Origin: Nanobdellota archaeon
GTDB taxonomy: Archaea; Nanobdellota; Nanobdellia; Woesearchaeales; GW2011-AR9
Direction of reading: 5' to 3'
DNA length: 45,131 nucleotides
Assembly (NCBI GenBank): GCA_030647325.1
Contig: JAUSJN010000061.1
Coordinates: 1-45,131 of the forward strand
Within the stretch, counting starts at the first letter, position 1, and every line of letters begins with the position of its first letter. The translations under genes were made by a program, and so were the position numbers. Below, in pieces: positions 28,901 to 37,115 of this stretch. The notes beneath the pieces are model-generated. The model was not told where the DNA came from. It saw only the letters and a program-made list of their open reading frames with translations, and searched no databases.

Positions 28901-29531
28901 GATTTTTCACCCAGAGAGCATAGGCTTGTTTTGTGGTCATTTCTTTCGGCAGAAGAACTGAGATAGAATCAGTTGTAATTCCACCGATATACAATTTTCC
29001 TACTGCTGGAGTGTTGGTGTTTGGTACAATCGCCGGCGGCTGCAAATTATTCGGCTTATCAGATACGGCTCTGTACGCTACAACTGCCCCCGGTTCAAAC
29101 CCGTATCCGGGGATTAACAATAAATCATCCGGATCTGCACGAACGGGACTTTGATAAAATTTGGTGTTGAACACTTGCGGTCCAGCGGAAAGCTGTAAGG
29201 GAACTTGCGGCTCTTCCCGTAGAGGAATGCACTTGGAATTTTCACAGACATAATTTAAAGGACATTCCACACTATCTGTGCATCCTTTCGACGCAGCTTG
29301 AATTCGTTCTTTAGGCACTCCTGCTAACTTTGATGAATATTTAGCAATAGCTTGTCCAGCGAATGCTCCTTTTTCATTCTCCAGATCTTTCAGCAACGCT
29401 TCTCTTTCCTCCGGAGTCAATTTGGCTAATTCTGCTTCCAATTCTTCATCAGTCATTTGCGCAGCGCAGGACACTAAGAATAGAGAGAATAAAAGCAACA
29501 GAAATAACAACGATTTAACTATCCGCCTCAT
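25944..29531 (-). CDS. Large secreted surface protein: pectate-lyase-like parallel beta-helix plus C-terminal LamG/concanavalin-like domain
   Basis: Signal with LFLVSCAAQ lipobox; DGLDDTSCIVQAIAAANTAGGGEVFFPTGTW; C-terminal DGVDDYVEAKQGREFTALTFTAWVKP...GGLDEVQIWERVLTASEVQAIYNAG. Confidence 0.85.
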   Translation of the reverse strand: MRRIVKSLLFLLLLFSLFLVSCAAQMTDEELEAELAKLTPEEREALLKDLENEKGAFAGQAIAKYSSKLAGVPKERIQAASKGCTDSVECPLNYVCENSKCIPLREEPQVPLQLSAGPQVFNTKFYQSPVRADPDDLLLIPGYGFEPGAVVAYRAVSDKPNNLQPPAIVPNTNTPAVGKLYIGGITTDSISVLLPKEMTTKQAYALWVKNPNSDWSEAILINDPRPLWVTPSLAYATQKFAALPREIKVIGRNLENKVPAAAPAQLRLVGSETYTLFVIEDNNPDTAIEHYAAKAVLPASMQPGVYSVQYSRGGADWIDLPADVTFTVLSDPQPKQSFDISSYGCSADDGLDDTSCIVQAIAAANTAGGGEVFFPTGTWEIGDVSSISTTYIYYYNGIVVPQGVDLVGAGIDKTNVKQTLGWKEPKFNINNVFSVFTLNGHNKIRDIHFQSEGYNQPIQTSYTFFALGKVPHTVLPSDPKEIEDVMMYNNRFSDMYYAVITWGFPLKNIFVVNNKFQPTVASLGFGGSGNIKTIHYEVRDSVVINNTFFPGDVSINSGNLVSGITGAQRMDFSGNVADGTVNGGWRAAFFFHSLSNNERLLISNNKATCTGDKTGDGEAIVFDQNENVAGFSSYSMQNVAAATANTVSVNGDWLENTPGFYNKHFIFITDGKGLGQARKIVSYTNTTNPQITVSPDWDVIPDSGSTVSVGRSVWNAYMVDNLIDIRGCLKNNPVIQSGLLGWAATTADSTIEGNHLYDTNGILVLTGAFTPSAPHAITYASEIRNNLIDGEYKSPHSMGGISLWYGAHMPNPVMGHNLLVSHNTVKESDTRDHRPESINILLRRAGIGIVPTGAHFQQSPYQWKSVLLFHNAIENVPAGIYIVENHTRDTVMYQNNFAGTEPGKEIIDEGANSVYCGNKKVELNEVCDDGLLEECPYGQISCQACSAQCTGLVSGKATYCGDNFCDIRHESTSSCPGDCGNACATGSMLRWWPGDASGYGYMNDKFGNNDGGVLKGGAVSVPGMVGEALSLDGVDDYVEAKQGREFTALTFTAWVKPTLVSTSVIIGSDLGHIWFLQPGGSGGFYIGGTTDGVNAFGVIPYNLNANTWAHIAVTWDKDNGFKGYTNGVEIASAPSTIQTVPWGVQSGFVLGVARTVSPMQFFQGGLDEVQIWERVLTASEVQAIYNAGSKGMCQS

Positions 29532-29599
29532 TTATAGAATAAAACTATAAGAGTATATAACTATTTTGTTTTTACATTATAGGGCTTTAAATAAAAAAG

Positions 29600-29735
29600 C
29601 GCCAGCGCTCGGATTTGAACCGAGAATCCCAAAGGGAGCAGTTGACTCTCGGTGGGCTTTATGCCCGCCATTTTGATGCAACTTTCCTAAAGTTGCTTTC
29701 GAGACTGCCGCAGTACCGGGTTGTGCCACGCTGGC
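29600..29735 (-). tRNA. tRNA-Ser(CGA) with a 54-nt anticodon-loop intron (29644-29697)
   Basis: rc: GCCAGCG/CGCTGGC, anticodon stem GCAGT/ACTGC with CTCGAA^A, variable arm TCCCTTTGGGA, T-arm CTCGGTTCAAATCCGAG; spliced length 82 nt. Confidence 0.9.
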
Positions 29736-29865
29736 ATAGAATTTCTGTTAAGAAATTGTTATTTAAATCTGCTTATTCCACTAGTGTACTTCACTAGTGG
29801 TTTTACAACGGGTAAACATAAATTGGAATAAGCAGGGTCCGAACGAGAGACCCGAGCGAAGCATG

Positions 29866-29923
29866 AAATAAAGAAACTACTTTATTTCAGCTCAGAAAAG
29901 AAATCGTTGTTTCTTTTCTTGAG
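29866..29923 (-). repeat. Paired-hairpin module, tandem copy 2
   Basis: rc CTCAAGAAAAGAAACAACGATTTCTTTTCTGAGCTGAAATAAAGTAGTTTCTTTATTT; same architecture as the tRNA-Ile intron module. Confidence 0.7.
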
Positions 29924-29931
29924 CGAGCATG

Positions 29932-29993
29932 CAAGAAATTAAGAAACTACTTAATTTCTGCACAGAAATACAATCGTTGTAGTATTTCTTGTG
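29932..29993 (-). repeat. Paired-hairpin module, tandem copy 1
   Basis: rc CACAAGAAATACTACAACGATTGTATTTCTGTGCAGAAATTAAGTAGTTTCTTAATTTCTTG. Confidence 0.75.
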
Positions 29994-30048
29994 CCACCTA
30001 TCTTTGATCGGTGGTGGTCTCGAGTGATTGACACTTGTTAAAGAAAAA

Positions 30049-30060
30049 CGCCATCGGCCG
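30049..30060. repeat. Distal attachment repeat of element 2 (CGCCATCGGCCG)
   Basis: Identical to the 3' end of tRNA-Ser(UGA) at 44516-44527. Confidence 0.75.
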
Positions 30061-30103
30061 AACCCCTGCTTGATATTTAAGTAGTTATAACGCCATAGCC
30101 TTC

Positions 30104-31243
30104 CTAAGCTGTTTCCTCCGTATATTCTTGTCTCCTTTCCTTAATTTTTGCTTCTTCATTATCTCTAATGGCTTTTACTTGGGCATCCGTTAAATTTCCC
30201 CAGTCTACCTTATGTTCCCACTGTGTATTACTTCTTTCAATAAAGGCGATAATATCTTCTGTATGTTTAATCTTACCGATGTACATAGGCATGAATGCTT
30301 CAATGAATCTGTGATTATGAAGGTCTATTATCAGGTAAAACAAGGCAATCATTATGTGCGGACTATACTCTTTTGGTGGATTTGTATTAAGATAAGTGTA
30401 AAATAAACTATCAAGTGCTTCTTTATGGTTGTTTTTTAACGGCATTTGAACATATTTATCTCCAATCTTATGATAAACATCCCTCTGGCTTGTAGCTGGC
30501 AAAAAAGCGTGAATCATGTGGTAAAAGGTTGAAACAGGATGGACATATTCTCCATGACTAAATACTGGTGGCGAAAACGCAAATTTTACAAGCGAGGGAG
30601 AATATGTAAGCAATATCTTCAAAATTCTTTTTTGATCATTCGTTAAGGAATGAGCTTGTGCCATCGCTTCATGTTTAAGTAAGTCTTTTACAATTTCATC
30701 TTGGTATTTCTCCCATCCTTCTTGAAAATATAAAGTGTTTAGATAGTAACAGTAAATTGACACTTTGTCTTTTTGTAGAAAATATAATGTAACTCTTTTG
30801 AAAGTGGAGTAATCTAAAGCAATGCTCCAATAACTAGTTTTTCCTGTTTTAGGAACTTTTTGAATAAAGTTCTCTTTTAGTTTTGCATTTGCAAATAATT
30901 TTAATGATTTGTCAACAGTTGTTCCACCAATATTATCTTTATTTTCAGCTTTCAATAATGCGGTTGATATTTGTTGTTCTGATAATAAGGCTATTTCCCT
31001 CCATTTTTGTGCTAGTTTTCTTTTGCCTTTAGGAAATTTTTTCTGAGTTTGAATATATTCTTTAAGGCTCTGTATGTTTTTTCTAACTGTTTCTCCGAAA
31101 ACTTCATTACATGAAATATTATTCTCAACCCACTTATGTAGGAGAAATTTTATCCACGGCTTGTATCCCAGAAGCAAAATAAAGACTTTATCCTTCTCCA
31201 GTTCTACTAGAGCTAATTGGCTATTATATGGGTCTTCTCGCAT
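30104..31243 (-). CDS. Hypothetical element protein
   Basis: 379-aa ORF, no motif recognised. Confidence 0.6.
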   Translation of the reverse strand: MREDPYNSQLALVELEKDKVFILLLGYKPWIKFLLHKWVENNISCNEVFGETVRKNIQSLKEYIQTQKKFPKGKRKLAQKWREIALLSEQQISTALLKAENKDNIGGTTVDKSLKLFANAKLKENFIQKVPKTGKTSYWSIALDYSTFKRVTLYFLQKDKVSIYCYYLNTLYFQEGWEKYQDEIVKDLLKHEAMAQAHSLTNDQKRILKILLTYSPSLVKFAFSPPVFSHGEYVHPVSTFYHMIHAFLPATSQRDVYHKIGDKYVQMPLKNNHKEALDSLFYTYLNTNPPKEYSPHIMIALFYLIIDLHNHRFIEAFMPMYIGKIKHTEDIIAFIERSNTQWEHKVDWGNLTDAQVKAIRDNEEAKIKERRQEYTEETA

Positions 31244-31378
31244 TTATTTTAATTAAATTTAATGAATATTTAAGCTTTTCCTTTCCTTACACCTTAGGTA
31301 TATAATTTGGACAAAACATCCACCTTTTCTTTAAATTGGTGCGATTGTGGTTTAAATCCTATTCTTTAATAAGTTCCT

Positions 31379-31534
31379 ATGGAAAAAATCAAAGAAAACG
31401 TTCATGTGTCCATGCTTGGTGGTTACTCTTTTGCCGTTACTTTACCCCGTTCTTGGGTCTTGGCGCATGAAGGCAAAAAAATCTCCATGTTTCTGGATGA
31501 ACAGAACCGTTTGATTCTGATGGGGGTAGAATGA
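31379..31534 (+). CDS. Small SpoVT/AbrB-like protein
   Basis: MEKIKENVHVSMLGGYSFAVTLPRSWVLAHEGKKISMFLDEQNRLILMGVE. Confidence 0.55.
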   Translation: MEKIKENVHVSMLGGYSFAVTLPRSWVLAHEGKKISMFLDEQNRLILMGVE

Positions 31535-31626
31535 TGCTTAAGAAATTATCTCCTGATGAAGAGAAGCAGTTCCCTTTGTTAGTAAGGTTAGCGAGGGAGC
31601 TTTATTTTAGAGGTGATCAGAAGTGA
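31531..31626 (+). CDS. Very small hypothetical protein
   Basis: 32 codons including the stop, overlapping starts/stops with both neighbours. Confidence 0.35.
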   Translation: MMLKKLSPDEEKQFPLLVRLARELYFRGDQK

Positions 31627-31790
31627 ACGCCTCAATCTGTAAAAATTGCAATAAGCCAATTAATCAATATCTGCGTTCAGATGCCGTTTTCTGCTCCTTT
31701 GATTGCCAGCAAGGGCATTACTATGAAACTGTTGTAAAAGCTAGAAAAAGTAAGAAGCAGTCGTTGAATTCTGGTGGTGAGGCTGTGTGA
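31623..31790 (+). CDS. Small zinc-finger protein (GTG start)
   Basis: CKNCNK...FCSFDCQQ; GTGA overlaps upstream and downstream. Confidence 0.5.
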   Translation: MNASICKNCNKPINQYLRSDAVFCSFDCQQGHYYETVVKARKSKKQSLNSGGEAV

Positions 31791-33460
31791 AAGAATCTCA
31801 CGAGGGGTTTTTTAATTACACTCGCAACGAAGTGAAAAATTGTTTGATAGCTCAACCGCAAAAAATCAGTCAAGCAACAGAATTATTGCGCAATTATATT
31901 CTAACATATAACAAAATTTACACAATACGTTCTGATGAAAAAACAGAAATTTGGATTTATGATAATGGTATTTACATTCCACAGGGGCAATCACATATCA
32001 GACAAACCTGTAGGAAAATTTTAGATAAGGCATATTCAAATGCAATTGCAAATCGTGTAATTGCAAAAATAGCAGTAGATACATACATAGACCAAAATGA
32101 TTTTTTTAAAAATGAACCTCCTCATTTGATTCCTGTACAAAATGGAATTTTTGATTTTAAGAAAAAAGAATTATTGCCTTTTTCATCTGAATATTATTTT
32201 TTTAATAAATTACCTATTATTTATGATAAATCGAAAGATTGTCCTAACATTAAAAAGTTTTTCAATGAGATTTTATCTTCAGAAGAAGATTTGGAAGTAG
32301 TCCAAGAACTGTTTGGATATGTTATTTATCGTGAATACAAAATTGAAAAAGCAATAATGTTCTTGGGTTCTGGAAGGAATGGAAAAGGAAAATTATGCGA
32401 TTTATTGAAACGTTTTGTGGGCGCAGAAAACTGTGCAAATATCCCTTTGCAGAATTTTGAAAATGATAACTTTGCCATGTCAGAATTGCATAACAAACTT
32501 GTGAATTTGTCAGCAGACATTTCAAAAACAGCTTTAACGCAAACTGGCAATTTTAAATCATTAACTGGTCGTGATTTGATTTCAGCATCGAGAAAATTTT
32601 TATCAAAAATTCATTTTGTGAACTATGCAAAAATGATTTTCTCAGCAAATGAACTGCCGATAACCAATGATATCACACCAGCATTCTTTTTGCGGTGGGT
32701 GATATTAAATTTCTCATTTCAATTCGTAACAAAAAAAGATTTCACTGGTGATGATATAACAAAATTAGCTGATCCAGAACGTATCGAAAAAATCATCAGC
32801 AATGATGAGATGTCTGGATTGTTTAATTTTGCCGTTAATGGTCTTGAACGGTTATTGCAAAAAGGAGATTTTTCATATTCAAAATCAACCAGTGAAGTAA
32901 AAAAGATATGGCTAAGAAAAAGCAGTAGCATTCAGGCATTTATTATGGATTGCGTTGAAAAAAAGCATGATGCGATTACAACAAAAAGCGAATTTCGTCA
33001 ATCATACAATGAATATTGTAACAAGCATAAGATTACTCCTATTTCCGATAAACTAATCCGTGAAACGCTGGCAACATCATGCGGGATTACCGATGGGCGG
33101 AAAACAGTAGGAGAAGAACAAGTGGTACGTTGCTGGATTGGAATTCTTTTGAAAAATGAAGAAAAAAATGACAGGATTGTCAGCTTTGACATGGTTTCTC
33201 ATCCTATGGGAGAAAAAGGGGGAAATAAAATAGATACTAAAAACCTTAGCAACCTGTCAAACGTGTCAGGAAAAAAATCAATTGTCAGCACTGACAAGGT
33301 TTTTGAAAAAATTACGCTTAAAAATTGCGAAGAAACATATCACAAATGTCAGGACTGCGGAAAATTTCCATGCCATTGGCAAGCACCTGATGGTTCGTAT
33401 CGTTGCAATGATTGTTCAACCGATACGGCAACCTTCGTCTCTGAAGAGGTGGTTGAATAA
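31787..33460 (+). CDS. D5/P4-like SF3 helicase (phage/plasmid replication protein) with C-terminal zinc finger
   Basis: AIMFLGSGRNGKGKLCDLLKRFVG Walker A, NLSADIS, KMIFSANELPITNDITPAFFLRWVIL; C-terminal CQDCGKFPC...CNDC. Confidence 0.88.
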   Translation: MKESHEGFFNYTRNEVKNCLIAQPQKISQATELLRNYILTYNKIYTIRSDEKTEIWIYDNGIYIPQGQSHIRQTCRKILDKAYSNAIANRVIAKIAVDTYIDQNDFFKNEPPHLIPVQNGIFDFKKKELLPFSSEYYFFNKLPIIYDKSKDCPNIKKFFNEILSSEEDLEVVQELFGYVIYREYKIEKAIMFLGSGRNGKGKLCDLLKRFVGAENCANIPLQNFENDNFAMSELHNKLVNLSADISKTALTQTGNFKSLTGRDLISASRKFLSKIHFVNYAKMIFSANELPITNDITPAFFLRWVILNFSFQFVTKKDFTGDDITKLADPERIEKIISNDEMSGLFNFAVNGLERLLQKGDFSYSKSTSEVKKIWLRKSSSIQAFIMDCVEKKHDAITTKSEFRQSYNEYCNKHKITPISDKLIRETLATSCGITDGRKTVGEEQVVRCWIGILLKNEEKNDRIVSFDMVSHPMGEKGGNKIDTKNLSNLSNVSGKKSIVSTDKVFEKITLKNCEETYHKCQDCGKFPCHWQAPDGSYRCNDCSTDTATFVSEEVVE

Positions 33461-34113
33461 TGTCAATAGAAATTTACGGAAAGCTGGAGCAGATAGCTAA
33501 CGAGAGCCATCCTACCCGTCAGCAGATGGCTTTCTTTCTACGGACATTGGCACAGAAGGGTGGACATTCAGCAGAAGAATTGTTGGATTGCATCCAAACA
33601 CAGACTTCTTGGGTAGAGTATACCAGTAAGAAGAACAAGAACGATTTTGTGAACTTTGTCCGATGGGCAACTGGAGATACCTCCCCTCGCTTTTTTTCTT
33701 CATTAAAAAAGAATGAATCACGAACCGAGCCAAAGAAATGGTATTTTAACAAAGGCTTTGCAAGAACAGTAGCACATAATGAGATAGCTTTGGATATTGA
33801 TACAAAAGAAGATTTTGAGAGAGCTGTGAGAATTTTCAATGAACATGAACTAAAAGGAAATTGTAGGACATGGGAAGGAGCTAAAGGAGGTCATGTTTCA
33901 CTTTTATTTTCAGAACCGTTCTCTCTTGAATTTAAGGAGATGGTAAGAATATTTTTTCATGGTGATAAAGGACAAATTAACATTACAGTTGAAGGAAAAC
34001 CACACCAAAACACAGGAAATATAGTAAGAATTATTGCTGAGCATCAGGGATTTAACAGTAAAGAATCATTAAAAATCATGTTCAAAAATGAACAAGGAGG
34101 AATACAACCATGA
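33460..34113 (+). CDS. Predicted archaeo-eukaryotic primase (AEP)-like protein
   Basis: EIALDID (DxD), RTWEGAKGGHVSLLFSEPF, directly downstream of the helicase. Confidence 0.6.
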   Translation: MSIEIYGKLEQIANESHPTRQQMAFFLRTLAQKGGHSAEELLDCIQTQTSWVEYTSKKNKNDFVNFVRWATGDTSPRFFSSLKKNESRTEPKKWYFNKGFARTVAHNEIALDIDTKEDFERAVRIFNEHELKGNCRTWEGAKGGHVSLLFSEPFSLEFKEMVRIFFHGDKGQINITVEGKPHQNTGNIVRIIAEHQGFNSKESLKIMFKNEQGGIQP

Positions 34114-34295
34114 AACAACAACTGAAAGAAGGAGAGAAATATTTGAGCATAAAGTTAGCAGGACATGATTTTGTCACTGCATTTCCAAACCAGAAAACGA
34201 AACCAGAGCAACCAGATTTCAAAGGGGATGGTGTTGCAGTGTGGATAAAAGAGAAACGAGGAATGAAAGAAGAGGAGGTAAAATCTCCTCTTTAG
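34110..34295 (+). CDS. Small hypothetical protein
   Basis: ATGA overlap with the upstream gene. Confidence 0.45.
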   Translation: MKQQLKEGEKYLSIKLAGHDFVTAFPNQKTKPEQPDFKGDGVAVWIKEKRGMKEEEVKSPL

Positions 34296-34304
34296 TTTTT
34301 AATT

Positions 34305-34496
34305 ATGAACCTGAAAAAAATTCGCATAATTCACCCTGTACCAAGCTTTGTTGATCCTATTCGCTTCATACATATTGAAGCAATGGACAAGGGAACTACT
34401 ATAGAGCTACCAGAACCAGTAGCAAATTTGTTGATTAGAAAGAATAGAGCAAAGGAGGTGATTGTAGAAAATCAGTTCTTACAATGGCAGAAATAA
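34305..34496 (+). CDS. Small hypothetical protein
   Basis: 63-aa ORF in the replication module. Confidence 0.4.
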   Translation: MNLKKIRIIHPVPSFVDPIRFIHIEAMDKGTTIELPEPVANLLIRKNRAKEVIVENQFLQWQK

Positions 34497-34562
34497 AAAA
34501 TTTTAATCGATTACCAACGAGCAGATTAAGGAAGAAAAGAAAGAAAAGACTCCGATTAAGAA

Positions 34563-34666
34563 GATGCAATAGCCACTTTAAACAGAAAGTCTTCGGGAAG
34601 TGAGCTAAACACTTCCATCCTCCTTTCTCCCTTCATACGGAAGGGTTTGGTGAAAGCTATTGCATC
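34563..34666 (+). ncRNA. Candidate structured RNA/replication element closed by an 11-bp perfect inverted repeat
   Basis: GATGCAATAGC/GCTATTGCATC enclosing ACTTT/AAAGT, GGAAGTG/CACTTCC and CCCTTC/GGAAGGG hairpins; strand is uncertain. Confidence 0.55.
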
Positions 34667-34702
34667 AATTTCAATTTACAAAAAGAGAAGGTGGAAAGAT
34701 AA

Positions 34703-35161
34703 ATGGTAAATCCAGTCAAGAATCCAAAATTCAGAAGCAGGAAAGGATACAAGCTTGTGATGATGTCGAACAATCAAACAATTTGGTTGCGGGAAGATTC
34801 CCGTCAGATCGCTGAGAAGATTTTGAATCATTTAGAAAATGATCTTCAAAAAATAGGAAAACCACGCAAAGTAACTTTTTCGCAGTTGAGTGAAGAAACA
34901 GGTATTAGAAAAGCAAGTGTATCTTCTGCCTGTTACTTACTGGCATTCCGAAAAGAACCATTAATTCGGATGTGGGCTGATCGAGTGATTAAGAAGAATA
35001 TTTCTTCGCCTAATACAGTAAGAACGTATATGCGCATAAGAATCCTAAAGAAGGCTACGTCCATAGGACGAGTAACGCCTACAAAGAAAATACCTGCATT
35101 AACGCTTACAAAGGAGAAGCTATCTAAACGGTTACTATACAATGGCGAAAAATCAGGATAA
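34703..35161 (+). CDS. Predicted HTH protein
   Basis: KVTFSQLSEETGIRKASVSSACYLLAF. Confidence 0.55.
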   Translation: MVNPVKNPKFRSRKGYKLVMMSNNQTIWLREDSRQIAEKILNHLENDLQKIGKPRKVTFSQLSEETGIRKASVSSACYLLAFRKEPLIRMWADRVIKKNISSPNTVRTYMRIRILKKATSIGRVTPTKKIPALTLTKEKLSKRLLYNGEKSG

Positions 35162-35384
35162 AAGGATCACAGTACGCTTCAACGCCAGAGAACAGGCGGA
35201 GCTAGAACTTCTCAAGAAGACTTTCCACTTGGAAGGCGACAGCGAGGCAGTTAAGATGGCAGTTGAATGGTGCAATAGTTATCTCAAAAATGTCACAAAT
35301 ACGTTTTTCCCGCCTTCCTTTGAGGTCGTGCTTGTGCGGAAACGGAAGACCGAGTCGATAGATCGAAAGGTCTATGATGGCTAA
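35142..35384 (+). CDS. Small RHH-like protein
   Basis: DKRITVRFNAREQAELELLKKTFHLEGDSEAVKMAVEWC. Confidence 0.55.
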   Translation: MAKNQDKRITVRFNAREQAELELLKKTFHLEGDSEAVKMAVEWCNSYLKNVTNTFFPPSFEVVLVRKRKTESIDRKVYDG

Positions 35385-35526
35385 ATCGCCTTATTTTGTC
35401 ACGGAAAGTTGGGCAGATGTCCGACAAAACAGCTCGGAGGCAAAGAAAGAATTGATTAACCCCCCCCCACCCTTAAACTTTTTTTATAGAAAAATTTTAT
35501 TAATAAGGTTAAAAATAAGCTATATA

Positions 35527-35925
35527 ATGGCACTCACAAAGAAGACAGTCAAAATAATATATGATGTATTTAAAGAGCATAAAGCAAAAGCATATGGCTC
35601 ATTGATTATTAGACATTTGAGGGGGGGGCTTGTATATAAGGTTTATTTTGAAATGTTTGGTACAGATAAATTTTCCAAAGAAGTAGCATATATTAAACTT
35701 GTTTTAAAAGATAAAACCGAAGTTACAATTTCACCGATAACCAAATTAGAACAAGCGTTTGCGAAAAATAATCTTGCAGGAATTACGAAGTTTGAATTTG
35801 AAGATAAAAATCCCCCAAAGTTTCTCTATATTCTAAGAGTAGGGGATATGTTTTTTGACTTAACTGAAGATACGGCTAATAGACTTTCCAAAGAACTCGG
35901 CGTAATAATTGATATATTCCCTTAA
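35527..35925 (+). CDS. Hypothetical protein (likely start at 35527; the ORF track extends to 35374)
   Basis: ATG at 35527 after an AT-rich gap; the upstream extension runs through a C9 tract. Confidence 0.5.
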   Translation: MALTKKTVKIIYDVFKEHKAKAYGSLIIRHLRGGLVYKVYFEMFGTDKFSKEVAYIKLVLKDKTEVTISPITKLEQAFAKNNLAGITKFEFEDKNPPKFLYILRVGDMFFDLTEDTANRLSKELGVIIDIFP

Positions 35926-36023
35926 GTTCCGCTAATATTAAAGGCAGGGTTAAAGCATTATAAATAACATAATTTTTAGTTATTAAAACCCTATGGTGGA
36001 AAAAGAGTTATGTTATTAGTTAA

Positions 36024-36716
36024 TTAATCACATTGTGGTATAATCTTGAATTTAGTTGTAATATACATATTAGTCAAAATGTGCTTTGGGATTGTTTCTC
36101 CGTCCGATACTACTTCTATTACAACTCCAGGAGGTGTTGAATCTTCTTCCATGTTTTGACAATATTCTTCGTTTCTTGGATTGGCGCTCATAATTGTCAT
36201 ATGAATACATGCTTCTTTTATGGATTTGTTATTATCAAAATTTAAGGTAATATCCAATAATTTTTTTTGATCATCTTTTTCTATGTTTACATAAGAATTT
36301 TTTACATATTTGTGAAATAAGTCTCCATTATCATCAAATAGGTTTGAGTCGATGTAGTTTTTACCAAAACCAACCGTTCCTAAATCATTAGAAGGCTGAG
36401 CTTGTACCTGAAATTCATTACCGCACTCCCTTTGTTTGATTAAATCTTCATCACTCAGTCCTCCTGATTGACAAGAACAAAGCACTTCTCCTGTTTCTTG
36501 GTCACAACTATAAGAACCAAATGGTTTTACATTATGTTTAGCACAAACTTCAGTACAAAGTAATTTATACCCTTCCTCGACATCTCCACCTCCAAATAAT
36601 ACTGCGCCAAGGTTTGCATCTTTGCAGGTTATTCCTGTTTTATATTTAGTACACCCAGAAAGTAATATTACAACAAGAAGAACAAATAATATCATATATC
36701 CTCTTGAAATTGACAT
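36024..36716 (-). CDS. Lipoprotein
   Basis: ILFVLLVVILLSGCTKY lipobox. Confidence 0.65.
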   Translation of the reverse strand: MSISRGYMILFVLLVVILLSGCTKYKTGITCKDANLGAVLFGGGDVEEGYKLLCTEVCAKHNVKPFGSYSCDQETGEVLCSCQSGGLSDEDLIKQRECGNEFQVQAQPSNDLGTVGFGKNYIDSNLFDDNGDLFHKYVKNSYVNIEKDDQKKLLDITLNFDNNKSIKEACIHMTIMSANPRNEEYCQNMEEDSTPPGVVIEVVSDGETIPKHILTNMYITTKFKIIPQCD

Positions 36717-36905
36717 TTTTTATAATAAATGTTGTGAGGTTATATATTTTTCTACCCAGCTCTAGCCCACTGTCCTTTTTTATCCATTTGGGAAAATGAT
36801 TTCTTTATCCTATATAAATATTAACAGATATTCCAAGACCAAGAAATTGATCAAACCCAAACCTCGCCCAAACATTTAAATAGATATTTTTCTTAAAAAC
36901 AGAAG

Positions 36906-37043
36906 ATGACATATAGCAGATTAGGTACACCTGAGGAAAGAGCAGAATTTGAGATGTTGTGGAAAGACAATATTTCTACTGAACTCAATGGGATCAGGGT
37001 AGCCTTAGAAAGAATTGCAGACATTTTAGAAGACAAGGAATAA
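36906..37043 (+). CDS. Small hypothetical protein (MTYSRLGTPEERAEFEMLWKDNISTELNGIRVALERIADILEDKE)
   Basis: 46-codon open frame including the stop. Confidence 0.4.
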   Translation: MTYSRLGTPEERAEFEMLWKDNISTELNGIRVALERIADILEDKE

Positions 37044-37115
37044 AATGTCTGGGACGGATGGCGTCCCATTTTTCCAATCAAAATGAAAAAAATATTTCTC
37101 TAAGAAGGAACTAAA

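Noticed and set aside
25944-29531. Short ORFs antisense or out of frame inside the 1195-aa surface protein gene
   Set aside because: No motif, no start context; the long frame has clear domain content
29820-30070. A ninth tRNA with a T-loop intron in the module array region
   Set aside because: No acceptor stem, anticodon arm or T-arm exon could be assembled on either strand; only the intron-like motif and hairpins are shared
35374-35526. N-terminal extension of the ORF ending at 35925
   Set aside because: Runs through a C9 tract and low-complexity sequence; the ATG at 35527 is more plausible
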